NCBI GenBank assembly: GCA_963742535.1
Contig: CAVUMC010000002.1
Location: forward strand, 1,178,001-1,242,000
Origin: VRUE01 sp963742535
GTDB lineage: Bacteria > Actinomycetota > Thermoleophilia > Solirubrobacterales > 70-9
Length of the DNA stretch: 64,000 nt
Direction: 5' to 3'
Positions 15,054 to 23,688 of the stretch are shown piece after piece. The position numbers were made by a program, and so were the translations under genes. Below the pieces are notes generated by a model. It worked only from the letters and a program-made list of their open reading frames with translations. It was not told where the DNA came from and did no database searches. Position 1 is the stretch's first letter. Every line of letters begins with the position of its first letter.

Positions 15054-15836
15054 CTAGCCGCTGATCGCCGGGGCCAGGCGGAAGCGCAACAGAGAGCTGG
15101 TCGCCTGGGTGAGGAGCGCCACCGCGAGCGCCAGGCCGAAGGCTGGTGCGATCGCCAGCGAGGGGAGTGCGATCGCGAGGACGAAACAGAAGGTGGCGAA
15201 GCCGTAGAAGCCGAAGAGGAAGTTGCGCAGGAGCAGCTCGAGCTGGGCGGTGCCACTGTGGGCGTGGGTGAAGACAGCGAGGACGCTGGTGATGATCGGG
15301 AACGGCGCCAGCAGGCCGCTCAGCTTGGCCCCGAGCGCTCCGGACAGAGCGGTGATGACCAGGACGAGGACGAGTGCGCCGAGGGCGCGTGCCAGCAGGT
15401 CCCAACTGGGTGGGGGCGCGGCGGGCGGCAGGGGTGAGCGTGGCGAAGGCAAGAGAGCAATGCCGGCGGCAAAGCAGGCGCCGACGAACAAGAGCGAGAC
15501 ACCGGGCGGAGGTGTGACGAGACTCAGCAGGGCGATCCCGATCAGGAACGCCGTCCAGCCGCAGAGCACGCTCGCCAGCGGCCCCGCCGTCTGGGCGACC
15601 CGGCCGTAGGTGACCACGAACGCGGTCAGGGCAGCGAGGGCAAGCAGCGTCCCGGCCGCCGATTCGGCCCCAAAGGAGCGCCCGTGAATGAGGGTGAGAG
15701 CGAGCAGGATCGGCCCGGCGACGACCGGCAGGCCGCCGAGGACACCGGCGACGCCCATCCCCCAGCGACGACCGGCCAGCGAGACGCCAACCACGCAGAG
15801 CGGGGCGAGGAGAACCTTGACGGCCAAGAGCACCAT
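15054..15836 (-). CDS. Polytopic membrane protein of unknown function
   Basis: A 260-residue, very hydrophobic protein with about eight predicted membrane helices arranged as two similar halves. Recurrent features are GGLPVVAGPILLALTL in the first half and APFPIITSVLAVFTHAHSG in the second, a small inverted-repeat-like duplication with Pro in the middle of helices. Such twofold membrane proteins are often transporters, but I do not recognise the family. It lies between the small barrel gene and the aldo/keto reductase on the same strand, with about 50-70 bases on each side. Confidence 0.65.
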   Translation of the reverse strand: MVLLAVKVLLAPLCVVGVSLAGRRWGMGVAGVLGGLPVVAGPILLALTLIHGRSFGAESAAGTLLALAALTAFVVTYGRVAQTAGPLASVLCGWTAFLIGIALLSLVTPPPGVSLLFVGACFAAGIALLPSPRSPLPPAAPPPSWDLLARALGALVLVLVITALSGALGAKLSGLLAPFPIITSVLAVFTHAHSGTAQLELLLRNFLFGFYGFATFCFVLAIALPSLAIAPAFGLALAVALLTQATSSLLRFRLAPAISG

Positions 15837-15885
15837 CCGCGCCGCACACTGCCAGGTCGGGCGACGAGGCGCGGGCGGGCGACTT

Positions 15886-16827
15886 CTAGCGCCGCGGCGT
15901 CGGGGCGATGCGGTCGAGCTCGGCCAGATCGGCCTCGCTCGGCTGCCACTCGACCGCCTTGACGTTGATGGCGATCTGCTCGGGCTTGGTCGCGCCGGCG
16001 ATCACGGAGGCGACGGCGGGTTGGGCCGCGAGGCCGGCGATGGCGACATCGAGGACGCCTATTCCCCGCTCCGCGGCGAAGCCTTCGAGCGCCTCGACGG
16101 TCTCGAACTGGGCGTCGCTGCCGGCCGCCTCGCGGGCGGAGAGCCGGGCGCCCTGGGGGCCGGCCTCACCGCGGCGGTACTTGCCGGTGAGCAGGCCGCT
16201 GGCGAGCGGGAAGAAGGGGAGGATCGAGACGCCCAGGCGCTCGCAGGCGGGCGCCACCTCGGCCTCGATCTCGCGTTCGAGCAGGCTGTACTCGTTCTGC
16301 AGGGCGACGAAGCGGGCCAGGTCACGCTCGCGGGCGATTCGGTCGGCCTCCTCGAGTTCAGCGGCATTGAAGTTGGAGCAGCCGATCGCGCCGACCAGGC
16401 CTTCGCGCACCAGCTCGTCGAGGGCGCCGAGGGTCTCCTCGATCGGAGTTGTCCCGTCAGGGCGGTGGTACTGGTAGAGGTCGATCTTCTCGACCCGCAG
16501 CCGCTTCAGCGAGCCCTCGACCGCCCAGCGGATGTGCTCGCGCGAGCCGCCGGGCGCATCGGGGGCGCCCTTCTCCCAGCCGAACTTGGTCGCCAGCACG
16601 TACTCGTCGCGGCGGCCCTCCAGCACCTCGCCCATCAGTCGCTCGCTCTCGCTGCCGCCGTAGATGTCGGCGGTGTCGAAGAAGTTGATCCCGGCGTCGA
16701 GCGCCGCCTCGAGCACGGCAGCGGTGCCCTCGAGGTCAAGGCGTTTGCCGAAGTTGTTGCAGCCGAGGCCGACGACGGAGACCTCGAGCTCCGAGTCACC
16801 GAGGCGGCGCTTCGGCAGCTCAGCCAT
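15886..16827 (-). CDS. Aldo/keto reductase
   Basis: A 313-residue TIM-barrel oxidoreductase, presumably NADPH-dependent. Catalytic residues appear in order: Asp and Tyr in FFDTADIYGGS, Lys in LATKFGW, His in YQYHRPD. The NADPH-phosphate region near the C-terminus is recognisable in SVIAGATKPEQI. The start ATG 16827 overlaps the stop of the upstream cupin gene by eight bases, so the pair is translationally coupled. The substrate is unknown; relatives reduce varied aldehydes and ketones, including sugars. Confidence 0.9.
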   Translation of the reverse strand: MAELPKRRLGDSELEVSVVGLGCNNFGKRLDLEGTAAVLEAALDAGINFFDTADIYGGSESERLMGEVLEGRRDEYVLATKFGWEKGAPDAPGGSREHIRWAVEGSLKRLRVEKIDLYQYHRPDGTTPIEETLGALDELVREGLVGAIGCSNFNAAELEEADRIARERDLARFVALQNEYSLLEREIEAEVAPACERLGVSILPFFPLASGLLTGKYRRGEAGPQGARLSAREAAGSDAQFETVEALEGFAAERGIGVLDVAIAGLAAQPAVASVIAGATKPEQIAINVKAVEWQPSEADLAELDRIAPTPRR

Positions 16828-17209
16828 CGGCCTCCGGCCAGCGATTGGCGACGAGCTCGCCGTCGCCGCCCTCGGGCTTGGTCCCGCCGACGGCGATGAC
16901 CTCCAGCCCATCGGGACCCGACTCGAAGCCGCGCACGACGTGGGGAGCGACGCGCACGACGTCCCACTGGCGCAGCTCGACCACATCGTCGTCGAGCTTG
17001 ATCCGCCCTGAGCCGCCGACCACGACGTAGGCCTCCTCCTGCACCTCATGGCGGTGGCCGTGGGTGGCCTTGCGGCCGGGCGCGTAGCGGAAGTGACTGA
17101 TCCCGAGCTGCTCGGAGTCGAGGAACTGGCGGGCGAAGCGCCCTTCGATTCCTTCAACCCCGGTCGAGTCGTCGATCTCCTTGAGGTTCTTGACCGCGTA
17201 GTCAGACAC
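16820..17209 (-). CDS. Small cupin-domain protein
   Basis: A 129-residue single-domain cupin from GTG 17209. The metal site is visible in THGHRHEVQEEAYVVVGGSG (two His plus Glu) and the second cupin motif in WDVVRVAPHVVRGFESGPDG (His). Such proteins can be isomerases, epimerases or dioxygenases; function is open. It ends overlapping the aldo/keto reductase start, suggesting a joint role in small-molecule metabolism, and starts 12 bases after the LtrA gene on the same strand. Confidence 0.82.
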   Translation of the reverse strand: MSDYAVKNLKEIDDSTGVEGIEGRFARQFLDSEQLGISHFRYAPGRKATHGHRHEVQEEAYVVVGGSGRIKLDDDVVELRQWDVVRVAPHVVRGFESGPDGLEVIAVGGTKPEGGDGELVANRWPEADG

Positions 17210-17220
17210 GGCCACGCAGC

Positions 17221-18405
17221 CTAGAGAGTGGCGGTGCTCGGCTTCTCCGCTCGGGTGTCGGAGACCGCTACCGCGAAGAGGACGAGGCTCGCCGCGATCA
17301 CGGCAGCGAGGAGCGTGAAGGACGCGGTCGCGAAGGCGAGGACGACGAGAGCGACACAGGCGACGATTCGCGAGCGCGAGATCTCCCCCGTCGCCTGGCG
17401 GAAGAAGGCGAGTTGGGCGAGCAGGAAGACCGCCGGGCCGCCGAAGATCAGTGCCGACATCGCTGCCGTCATCTCTTCGAAGCCGGGCTCGGCGATCGCC
17501 AGCTCGTCGCCGACGGCGATGCCGACGATGCCGACCACCATCGCGACGAGGGTGTAATTGCCGAAGGCGACCAGCCGCGATGGATCGCTCGCGCGGGCCG
17601 CCGCATCGATCCCAATCCGCTCGGCGCGGTGAAAGTAGCACCACCAAAGTGAGACCGTGCCGACGAAAGCGGCGGCGAGCGCCGCCAAACGACCGGCGTC
17701 GAGGGGAACGTCGACGAAGACCTTGCCGACCGTCAGAACCGTCTCCCCCAGCGCGATCAGGAAGAAGAGTCGGAAGCGCTCGAGCAGGTGCTCGGCGTAG
17801 ATCTGGCTGTCGCTGCTGAAGGGGCTCCTGTGGCCCGGAAGCGGGTGGCCGGCGATCACGCCGCCGTAGGTGGCGAAGACCGCCAGCGCCCAGATCGCCA
17901 GGCGTGCGTCGCCGTCGACGAAGATGCCGGCGACCCAGATCAGTCCGGTGACGATCTCCCAGACCAACGCGTTGACGAAGTGCTGGTGCAGGCGATGGCC
18001 GCGGAAAGCGACGACGGCGAATGACGTGCGGCCGAGCTGGATCGCCAGGTAGCCGATCACGAAGAGCCCGGCGCGATTGGCGCCGAAGCCGAACTCCTCG
18101 AAGGTGGGGCCGAAGGCAGAGGACACCGAGGTCGCCATCAGCAGGGTGGCGAACATGAGGCCGAGCAGCATCAGCTGCACCGGCCGTCGCTCGACGTCGA
18201 GCCAGTTCGACGTCCACACCGTCATGAACCAGGCGTACATCACCGCCAGGGCGAGCACGAGGGTCTCGGCCATGCCATGCAGGCTGACGTCGTGGACGAG
18301 GTTGCTCGAGAGCTGGCTGACCGTGAAGACGTAGACGAGGTCGAAGAAGAGCTCGATCGGCGCCACCGATCGCGCCACTTCGCGGGGGCGGACTAGCGGG
18401 ACCAT
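17221..18405 (-). CDS. LtrA family membrane protein (low temperature requirement A)
   Basis: A 394-residue protein with about ten to twelve membrane helices. The family hallmark ELFFDLVYVFTVSQLS is near the N-terminus and a second signature, RFRLFFLIALGETVL, is in the middle. LtrA was named in Listeria for growth at low temperature, but the biochemical activity is not established. The start overlaps the upstream SprT-like gene by 13 bases, and it is followed by the cupin/aldo-keto reductase pair. Confidence 0.9.
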   Translation of the reverse strand: MVPLVRPREVARSVAPIELFFDLVYVFTVSQLSSNLVHDVSLHGMAETLVLALAVMYAWFMTVWTSNWLDVERRPVQLMLLGLMFATLLMATSVSSAFGPTFEEFGFGANRAGLFVIGYLAIQLGRTSFAVVAFRGHRLHQHFVNALVWEIVTGLIWVAGIFVDGDARLAIWALAVFATYGGVIAGHPLPGHRSPFSSDSQIYAEHLLERFRLFFLIALGETVLTVGKVFVDVPLDAGRLAALAAAFVGTVSLWWCYFHRAERIGIDAAARASDPSRLVAFGNYTLVAMVVGIVGIAVGDELAIAEPGFEEMTAAMSALIFGGPAVFLLAQLAFFRQATGEISRSRIVACVALVVLAFATASFTLLAAVIAASLVLFAVAVSDTRAEKPSTATL

Positions 18406-18758
18406 CTCGACTCGATCGCCTCGGCGTAGACGCCGTGGGTCGTGGCCCGCGGCTTAGAGGCGACGATCCCATGGCCTTCGAACATCGCCCGCGCCAGGGT
18501 CGCCTTGAAGGTCTTGCCGTGCCAGGCGTGGGCCTCTGCCGCGCGCCCGACGTGCAGGTGGACGAGCTCGTGGAGCAGCGTCTCGAGGATGTCGCCGGGG
18601 CGGATTCCCGGGTAGGCGGTGACCGAGAGGCGAAACTGGGCGGGAACCGCGAAGCCGAGCCGGTTCGGGCGGCGGCGGGCGCGGCGCACCTTCAGCTCGG
18701 GCTCGCGCGCCGCCAGCGGGCCGGCGACGAAGACGGGCATCTCGCGCAGCCGCGTCAT
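18393..18758 (-). CDS. SprT-like metallopeptidase-fold protein
   Basis: A 121-residue protein with a zinc-peptidase motif: HELVH (His63, His67) and a third ligand in AWHGKTF (His80), as in the SprT/Spartan family. The C-terminal zinc ribbon found in many SprT proteins is absent. Bacterial members are poorly characterised; the eukaryotic relative Spartan cuts DNA-protein cross-links, which should not be assumed here. It overlaps the LtrA start by 13 bases. Confidence 0.82.
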   Translation of the reverse strand: MTRLREMPVFVAGPLAAREPELKVRRARRRPNRLGFAVPAQFRLSVTAYPGIRPGDILETLLHELVHLHVGRAAEAHAWHGKTFKATLARAMFEGHGIVASKPRATTHGVYAEAIESRWSR

Positions 18759-18808
18759 CTCTTCACGAAGGTCGATCCCCGCAACCTGGAAGTAAGAGGG
18801 ATGGCGCC

Positions 18809-19516
18809 TCAGGTGCTTTGACCGTCGAACTTGTAACCGACGCCGCGCACCGTGACGACCAGTTCAGGGCGCTGGGGGTCGCGCTCGACCTTCTGGCGCA
18901 GGTTGGAGATGTGGACGTCACAGGCGCGCTCGTCGCCGTCGAACTCGGTCTGCCAGAGCTCCTCCATGATCTGGCGGCGGGGAAAGACCTCGCCGGGGCG
19001 GCCGACAAGCAGGCGCAGCAGCTGGAACTCGGAGCGGGTGAGGCTGACCGGCTCGCCGCGCACAGTGGCGACGTGGCGGACGAGGTCGATCGCGACCGGG
19101 CCGGCTTCGATCTTCACCGCCTGGTTGAGCGGGCCGCGGTCGAGCTCGCGGCGGCGCAACTGGGCGTGGACGCGGCCGAGCAGCTCACGGACCGAGAAAG
19201 GCTTGGTGACGTAGTCGTCGGCGCCGACCTCGAGCCCGACGACCTTGTCCAGCTCGGCGTCCTTGGCGGTGAGAACGATGATCGGCACGGCGCTGCGCGA
19301 GCGCACGTCGCGGCAAATGTCGAGCCCGCTCGGCCCCGGCATCATGATGTCGAGGATCAGCAGGTCGTAGTAGACGGCCTCGCCGGAGAGCTTGTTCGTC
19401 GCCTCGTCGCCGTCGGCGGCGACATCGACGTCAAAGCCGTCCTGGGCCAGCGCGTAGCCGACCGACTCGCGAACCGAGGGCTCATCGTCGACTACGAGGA
19501 TGCGTCCGCTGCTCAT
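18809..19516 (-). CDS. OmpR/PhoB-type response regulator
   Basis: A 235-residue two-domain regulator. The receiver (1-120) has the acidic pair at D10/D11, phospho-acceptor D56 (LLILDIMMPG) and K105 (YVTKPF). The C-terminal winged helix (about 135-232) has SLTRSEFQLLRLL, the recognition helix CDVHISNLRQKVE and VRGVGYKF. It is three bases downstream of its partner kinase gene. The combination resembles PhoB/PhoR or related envelope-stress systems, but the target genes are not evident. Confidence 0.93.
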   Translation of the reverse strand: MSSGRILVVDDEPSVRESVGYALAQDGFDVDVAADGDEATNKLSGEAVYYDLLILDIMMPGPSGLDICRDVRSRSAVPIIVLTAKDAELDKVVGLEVGADDYVTKPFSVRELLGRVHAQLRRRELDRGPLNQAVKIEAGPVAIDLVRHVATVRGEPVSLTRSEFQLLRLLVGRPGEVFPRRQIMEELWQTEFDGDERACDVHISNLRQKVERDPQRPELVVTVRGVGYKFDGQST

Positions 19517-19518
19517 CG

Positions 19519-20817
19519 TCAGGCCACCGGGGTTGGGCTCGGTTGCGCGATCGGCAGGCGCACCCAGAAGGTGCTGCCCTCACCCTCGACAGAGTTGGCG
19601 CCGATCTCGCCGCCCATCACGTCGACCATGCGGCGGGCGATCGCCAGGCCAAGCCCGAAGCCCTCCTGCTTGCGGGTCTCGCTGCGGCGGTAAAAGCGTT
19701 CGAAGACGCGCTCGACCTCTGCGGCCGGGATGCCTGTTCCGGTGTCGGTTACCTCCAAGATCACGTCGCTCTCGCCATCGCGGCGGCCGCGTACGGTAAC
19801 GGCGCCGGGGGGTGGCGTGTTCTTGAAGGCGTTGGTCAGCAAGCCAATCATCACCTGGCGCAGCAGCGTCGGGTCCGCCTTGGCGGCGAGATCGGGCTCG
19901 ACCTCGACGTAGAGATCGACGTGTTTGCGTGGCTCGACCGCGGCGACGACGTCGCGGATCGCGATCGGCACGTCGACCACCTCGGTCTCCCCCGCTCCCA
20001 GCGACTCGACCCGGGCCAGCGTAAGCAGCGCTTGGGTGAGGCGGCTCATCCGGTCGGCGTCCTCGGCGAGGCGGTTGAGGAAGTGATCGCGCGCCTGCGG
20101 GTCGTCCTTGGCGCCGTGCTGGAGGACCTCGATCGAGCCGGAGATACCGGCCAGGGGGTTGCGCAGCTCGTGGGCGGCGTTGGAGACGAAGTCGGCTTCG
20201 GCGAACTCGCGGCGCGCCTCTTCGGTGCGATCGCGAACGACAGCGAGCACCGCCCGCTCGCCGGGCAGGGAGCGGGCCTGCATCGCGTAGGCGCGGTCGC
20301 CGATGCGCAGCGCCGGGTGGGCGGCGAAGCCGACTTCGGCGGTGCGCTTGAGCGTCGGCCGCAGCGCCTCCGAGGGCTTGCCCTCCTCGAGCAGGTCGGC
20401 GGCCGCACCGTTGGAGAAGCGCACCGAGCCGTCGTCGTCGACGACCATCACCGCGTCGGTGAGGCCGTCGAAGATCGCCTCGAGCTTGTTGCGGTCGGCG
20501 GTGAGCACGCCGAAGCTCTCCTTCAGAGAGGCGCGCATCGAGTCGAGCGCGCGGGCGAGTTCGCCGATCTCGTCACGGGCACCGACGCGGAGCGGCACGT
20601 CGAAGGAGCCGGCCGCCATTTCGTTCGCGGCCTGGGCGAGGCGGGAGACGCGGTGGGTGATCGCGACCGCGATCAGGAAGCCGGCAAGGATGCCGATCAG
20701 CACCGCCACCAGCAGCGCCTGCCGGTTGTCGCCGAAGAGGTAGACGGCGAAGGCCGTGATCAGCGAGACGGCGGCGAAGGCGCCTGCCAGCCAAAGTCGC
20801 ATGCCAATACGTCGCAT
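19519..20817 (-). CDS. Membrane sensor histidine kinase (PhoR-like)
   Basis: A 432-residue kinase with two closely spaced N-terminal helices (about 7-27 and 33-55) and almost no extracytoplasmic loop, then HAMP (to about 105), a PAS domain (110-200), the H-box VSNAAHELRNPLAG with His216, and the ATPase region with N-box LLTNAFKN, DTGTGIP and GFGLGLAI. The small external region implies sensing through the membrane, the PAS domain or partner proteins. It is cotranscribed with the response regulator at 18809 and divergent from a glycosyltransferase gene with only 49 bases between them. Confidence 0.92.
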   Translation of the reverse strand: MRRIGMRLWLAGAFAAVSLITAFAVYLFGDNRQALLVAVLIGILAGFLIAVAITHRVSRLAQAANEMAAGSFDVPLRVGARDEIGELARALDSMRASLKESFGVLTADRNKLEAIFDGLTDAVMVVDDDGSVRFSNGAAADLLEEGKPSEALRPTLKRTAEVGFAAHPALRIGDRAYAMQARSLPGERAVLAVVRDRTEEARREFAEADFVSNAAHELRNPLAGISGSIEVLQHGAKDDPQARDHFLNRLAEDADRMSRLTQALLTLARVESLGAGETEVVDVPIAIRDVVAAVEPRKHVDLYVEVEPDLAAKADPTLLRQVMIGLLTNAFKNTPPPGAVTVRGRRDGESDVILEVTDTGTGIPAAEVERVFERFYRRSETRKQEGFGLGLAIARRMVDVMGGEIGANSVEGEGSTFWVRLPIAQPSPTPVA

Positions 20818-20866
20818 GAGTAGTTACTAACACAGGCTGATCCGGGGCGCGTGGGAGAATCGGCTT

Positions 20867-21595
20867 GTGCGGACCTTGGTCTTCATACCCGCCTGGAACG
20901 AGGAGGACTCGGTCGCGGCCGTGATCGCGGATGTGCGCGAGTGCATGCCAGCCGTCGATCTGCTCGTGATCGACGACGGCTCGACTGACGCGACCGTCGC
21001 ACGGGCGAGCGAGGCAGGCGCGCGGGTCGCCTCGCTTCCCTTCAACCAGGGCCTCGGCGCCGCCCTGCAGACGGGCTACTTGTACGCGCTGCGCGAGGGG
21101 TACGAGGCCTGTGCCCACCTCGACGCCGACGGCCAGCATCCGCCGCGCGAGGTCGCCCGACTGCTGGAGGAGATCCACGGGGACCGCGCCGACCTGGTGA
21201 TCGGCTCCCGCTACCGCGACCCTGGAACAGCCGAGAGCGATGACTACAAGCCGACGCTCTCACGCCGGATCGGCACTGGCGTCTTCCGCTTCTTCCTCAC
21301 CCTGGCGACGCGCCAGCGCTTCACCGACACGACCAGCGGCATGCGCGCCGCCAACCGCCGCGTGATGAAGTTGTTCAGCGAGCACTACTCGCCCGACTTC
21401 GCCGAGATCGAGTCGCTGCAGCTGGCGGTGCGCGAGGGCTTGCGGGTCGAGGAGCTGCCGGTGCGGATGCTGGAGCGGGCCGGCGGCAGCTCTTTCCTGA
21501 CGCCAGTGCGCTCGGCTTTCTTCATCTTCAAGGGGATGATCGTGCTGCTGGTCGGGCAGTTCCGGCCCCGCCAGGCGGAGGTCGGGGAGCAGTGA
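20867..21595 (+). CDS. Family 2 glycosyltransferase (DPM1-like)
   Basis: A 242-residue GT-A enzyme from GTG 20867: FIPAWNEEDSVAAVI, LVIDDGSTDATV and the metal-binding DxD in HLDADGQHP. The C-terminal hydrophobic segment FFIFKGMIVLLVGQF could lie on the membrane. It most resembles polyprenyl-phosphate mannose/glucose synthases. The next gene (DUF2304) overlaps it as GTGA, and this GT2-DUF2304 pairing recurs in actinobacteria, suggesting joint work in lipid-linked sugar or cell-envelope glycan synthesis. Confidence 0.9.
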   Translation: MRTLVFIPAWNEEDSVAAVIADVRECMPAVDLLVIDDGSTDATVARASEAGARVASLPFNQGLGAALQTGYLYALREGYEACAHLDADGQHPPREVARLLEEIHGDRADLVIGSRYRDPGTAESDDYKPTLSRRIGTGVFRFFLTLATRQRFTDTTSGMRAANRRVMKLFSEHYSPDFAEIESLQLAVREGLRVEELPVRMLERAGGSSFLTPVRSAFFIFKGMIVLLVGQFRPRQAEVGEQ

Positions 21596-22029
21596 ACGGC
21601 CTGCTGATCCTGGCGGCGAGCGACAGCCCCAAGGTCCACCTCACCTCGCAGACGCGGATCATCGCCGCGATCCTGGCCCTCGCCTTCATGGTCCTGGTCC
21701 TCGAGCTGATCCGCCGCGACAAGCTGCAGGAGCGTTTCAGCGTCGTCTGGTTCGTCGCCGGCCTGGGGATGCTGATCGGCGCCGCTTTCCCCGGCCTGCT
21801 CGAGCTGGTCGCCGACGCGATGGGCGTGCGCGACACCAACGTCGCCCTCTTCTCGATCGTGATGCTCTTCCTGCTCGGCTTGGCCCTCAACTTCAGCGTG
21901 ACGATGTCCCGTCAGGCGGCCCAGATCACCCGTCTCGCCCAGGAGCGGGCGATCGAAAAGGCGCGACAGCAGCAGATGGGCTCAGGCGAAAACGGCGGCG
22001 AGCCGAAACGCGAGCGCCTCGAGCGCTAG
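21592..22029 (+). CDS. DUF2304 membrane protein
   Basis: A 145-residue protein with three membrane helices (about 22-40, 50-70, 85-105), the central signature ERFSVVWFVAGLGML and a charged C-terminal tail. It matches DUF2304, small membrane partners of family 2 glycosyltransferases; the exact role is not established. Its GTG start overlaps the glycosyltransferase stop. Its last 48 bases overlap the 3' end of the convergent holB gene. Confidence 0.85.
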   Translation: MNGLLILAASDSPKVHLTSQTRIIAAILALAFMVLVLELIRRDKLQERFSVVWFVAGLGMLIGAAFPGLLELVADAMGVRDTNVALFSIVMLFLLGLALNFSVTMSRQAAQITRLAQERAIEKARQQQMGSGENGGEPKRERLER

Positions 22030-23049
22030 CTCCTCGGAGACGTTGAGGTCGAGGCGGCGGCGCGTGTCCTCGACCAGCTCGGCGGCGCGGCGTGGACGGC
22101 CGGGGTCGAGCGCAGCGGCGCGGGATTCGAGCTCACCGAGGTGGTCGCGGTTGAAGACGACCTCGCCGGCACCAGCGGCCGTTGCGGCGAGGTCGCGGTG
22201 CCAACCGGCGAAGAGCTCGAGAGCCAGGTCGAGCGTCTCGGTGCGCCGCCGGCGACCAGCGCGTTTGGCTTCGTCGGTGATGTCGCGAGCGCTGCGTTTA
22301 ACGCCCGCCTCGGTCTCCTCCTCGAGCCGCCCGCGCGTCTCGGTTTCGGCTTCTTCACCCTCGGTCTCAGCGGCTTTCAGCACCTGAGACCAATTCTCGT
22401 CGAGCCGCAGCGCGGCGCCGCGCAGGGCACGGCCATGGTCGGAGAGCAGGTAACGGGCGCGCTCGACATCGCCCCCGGAGAGGCGCGCCGCCGCCGCCAG
22501 CTCGCCGGGGTCGCCCTCGCCGAGCTCCGCTTCGATCGCCTCCGGGGGTAGCGGGGCAAAATCGATCGGCTGACAGCGGGAGGCGATCGTCTCCAGCAGC
22601 AGGGCCGGTTCGGAGCTGAGCAGGACGATGTGGACGAAGTCGGGCGGCTCCTCCAGCGTCTTCAGCAGCGCGTTCTGGCTCTCATCGCGCATCTGCTCGG
22701 CCGCCTCGATCACGAAGACCCGCTTCTCCCCCTCGTATGGCCGGTAAGAGGCAGCGCGAATGACGCGCTCACGCACCTCCTCAACCATGTGCTGGGCCCC
22801 ACGCGGGGTGAGCCAGACGAGGTCGGGATGGGGCGAGGGGTCGAGCAGCGCCCGGCGCTTGGCGTCGGCGGGGTCGGCAGCCTCGATCGCGAGCAGCTCG
22901 GCGGCGAAGGCACGAGCGACGGCGGCCTTGCCCGCCCCCCGCGGCCCACGAAAGAGATAGGCGTGCGACGGCCCTGACGCGAGGGCGGCCGAGAGCACCA
23001 TCCGCGCCCGCGGCTGATGCTCGGTCGTGCTCTCCAACCCCCCACTCAT
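21982..23049 (-). CDS. holB: DNA polymerase III delta' subunit (clamp loader)
   Basis: A 355-residue AAA+ protein of the replicative clamp loader. The P-loop GPRGAGK lies at 35-41. Sensor and contact motifs follow (VFVIEAAEQM, NALLKTLEEPP, SRCQPIDF). The zinc-binding cysteines typical of many delta'/gamma subunits are not seen. It follows tmk with a 48-base gap on the same strand, and tmk-holB order is common in bacteria. The C-terminus is rich in Glu/Arg and overlaps the convergent DUF2304 gene. Confidence 0.9.
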   Translation of the reverse strand: MSGGLESTTEHQPRARMVLSAALASGPSHAYLFRGPRGAGKAAVARAFAAELLAIEAADPADAKRRALLDPSPHPDLVWLTPRGAQHMVEEVRERVIRAASYRPYEGEKRVFVIEAAEQMRDESQNALLKTLEEPPDFVHIVLLSSEPALLLETIASRCQPIDFAPLPPEAIEAELGEGDPGELAAAARLSGGDVERARYLLSDHGRALRGAALRLDENWSQVLKAAETEGEEAETETRGRLEEETEAGVKRSARDITDEAKRAGRRRRTETLDLALELFAGWHRDLAATAAGAGEVVFNRDHLGELESRAAALDPGRPRRAAELVEDTRRRLDLNVSEELALEALAFRLAAVFA

Positions 23050-23097
23050 TCCGGTGAGTTCGCCCTTTTTGCTCCGTATGCCCCCAAAACCACGAAG

Positions 23098-23685
23098 TCA
23101 GCCGTGGGAGTGGATGGTGGACATGACGCGCTCGTGGACTTCCTCAACGCTCGCATCGCCGTCGACGACCACGACGCGGTCGGAGGCGATCTTGGCTATT
23201 TCCTCGTAGGCCGTGGCGACGGCGCGCTGCAGCTCCAGCCCCTCGGACTCGAAGCGGTCGTTTCCATCGGCGCGAGCGAGGCCGGCCTCCGGGTCGACCC
23301 GCAGCAGGATCGTCAGGTCGGGCCAGAGGCCGTCGCTGGCGTTGTCGGTGAGCGTGATCGTCTCCCCCACCCCGAGTCCTCGCGCCGCCCCTTGGTAGGC
23401 GACGCTGGAATCGGCGAAGCGGTCGGCGATGACGTGGCGACCCGCCTCTAGGGCCGGCCGGATCACGCGGGCGGTGAGGTCGGCGCGGGCGGCGAGGAAG
23501 AGCAGCAGCTCAGCAAAAGGGTCGAGCTCAATGGCGGGATCGGCAAGCAGCTCACGGATCCGCTCCGCCGCCTCGGTACCCCCCGGCTCACGAATCAGCA
23601 GGGTCTCAGGACCGAGCGCTTCGGCCAACAGCTTCGCCTGCGTCGACTTGCCGGAACCGTCGATGCCCTCCAGCGAAACGAACAA
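23098..23685 (-). CDS. tmk: Thymidylate kinase
   Basis: A 195-residue kinase that phosphorylates dTMP to dTDP. Motifs: P-loop GIDGSGKST, the DR(F/Y) signature in VIADRFADSSVAYQG, and REPGGTEAAERIR. The size is usual for bacterial Tmk. It starts four bases after the topoisomerase gene and precedes holB, giving a topA-tmk-holB operon devoted to DNA replication. Confidence 0.95.
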   Translation of the reverse strand: MFVSLEGIDGSGKSTQAKLLAEALGPETLLIREPGGTEAAERIRELLADPAIELDPFAELLLFLAARADLTARVIRPALEAGRHVIADRFADSSVAYQGAARGLGVGETITLTDNASDGLWPDLTILLRVDPEAGLARADGNDRFESEGLELQRAVATAYEEIAKIASDRVVVVDGDASVEEVHERVMSTIHSHG

Positions 23686-23688
23686 GCT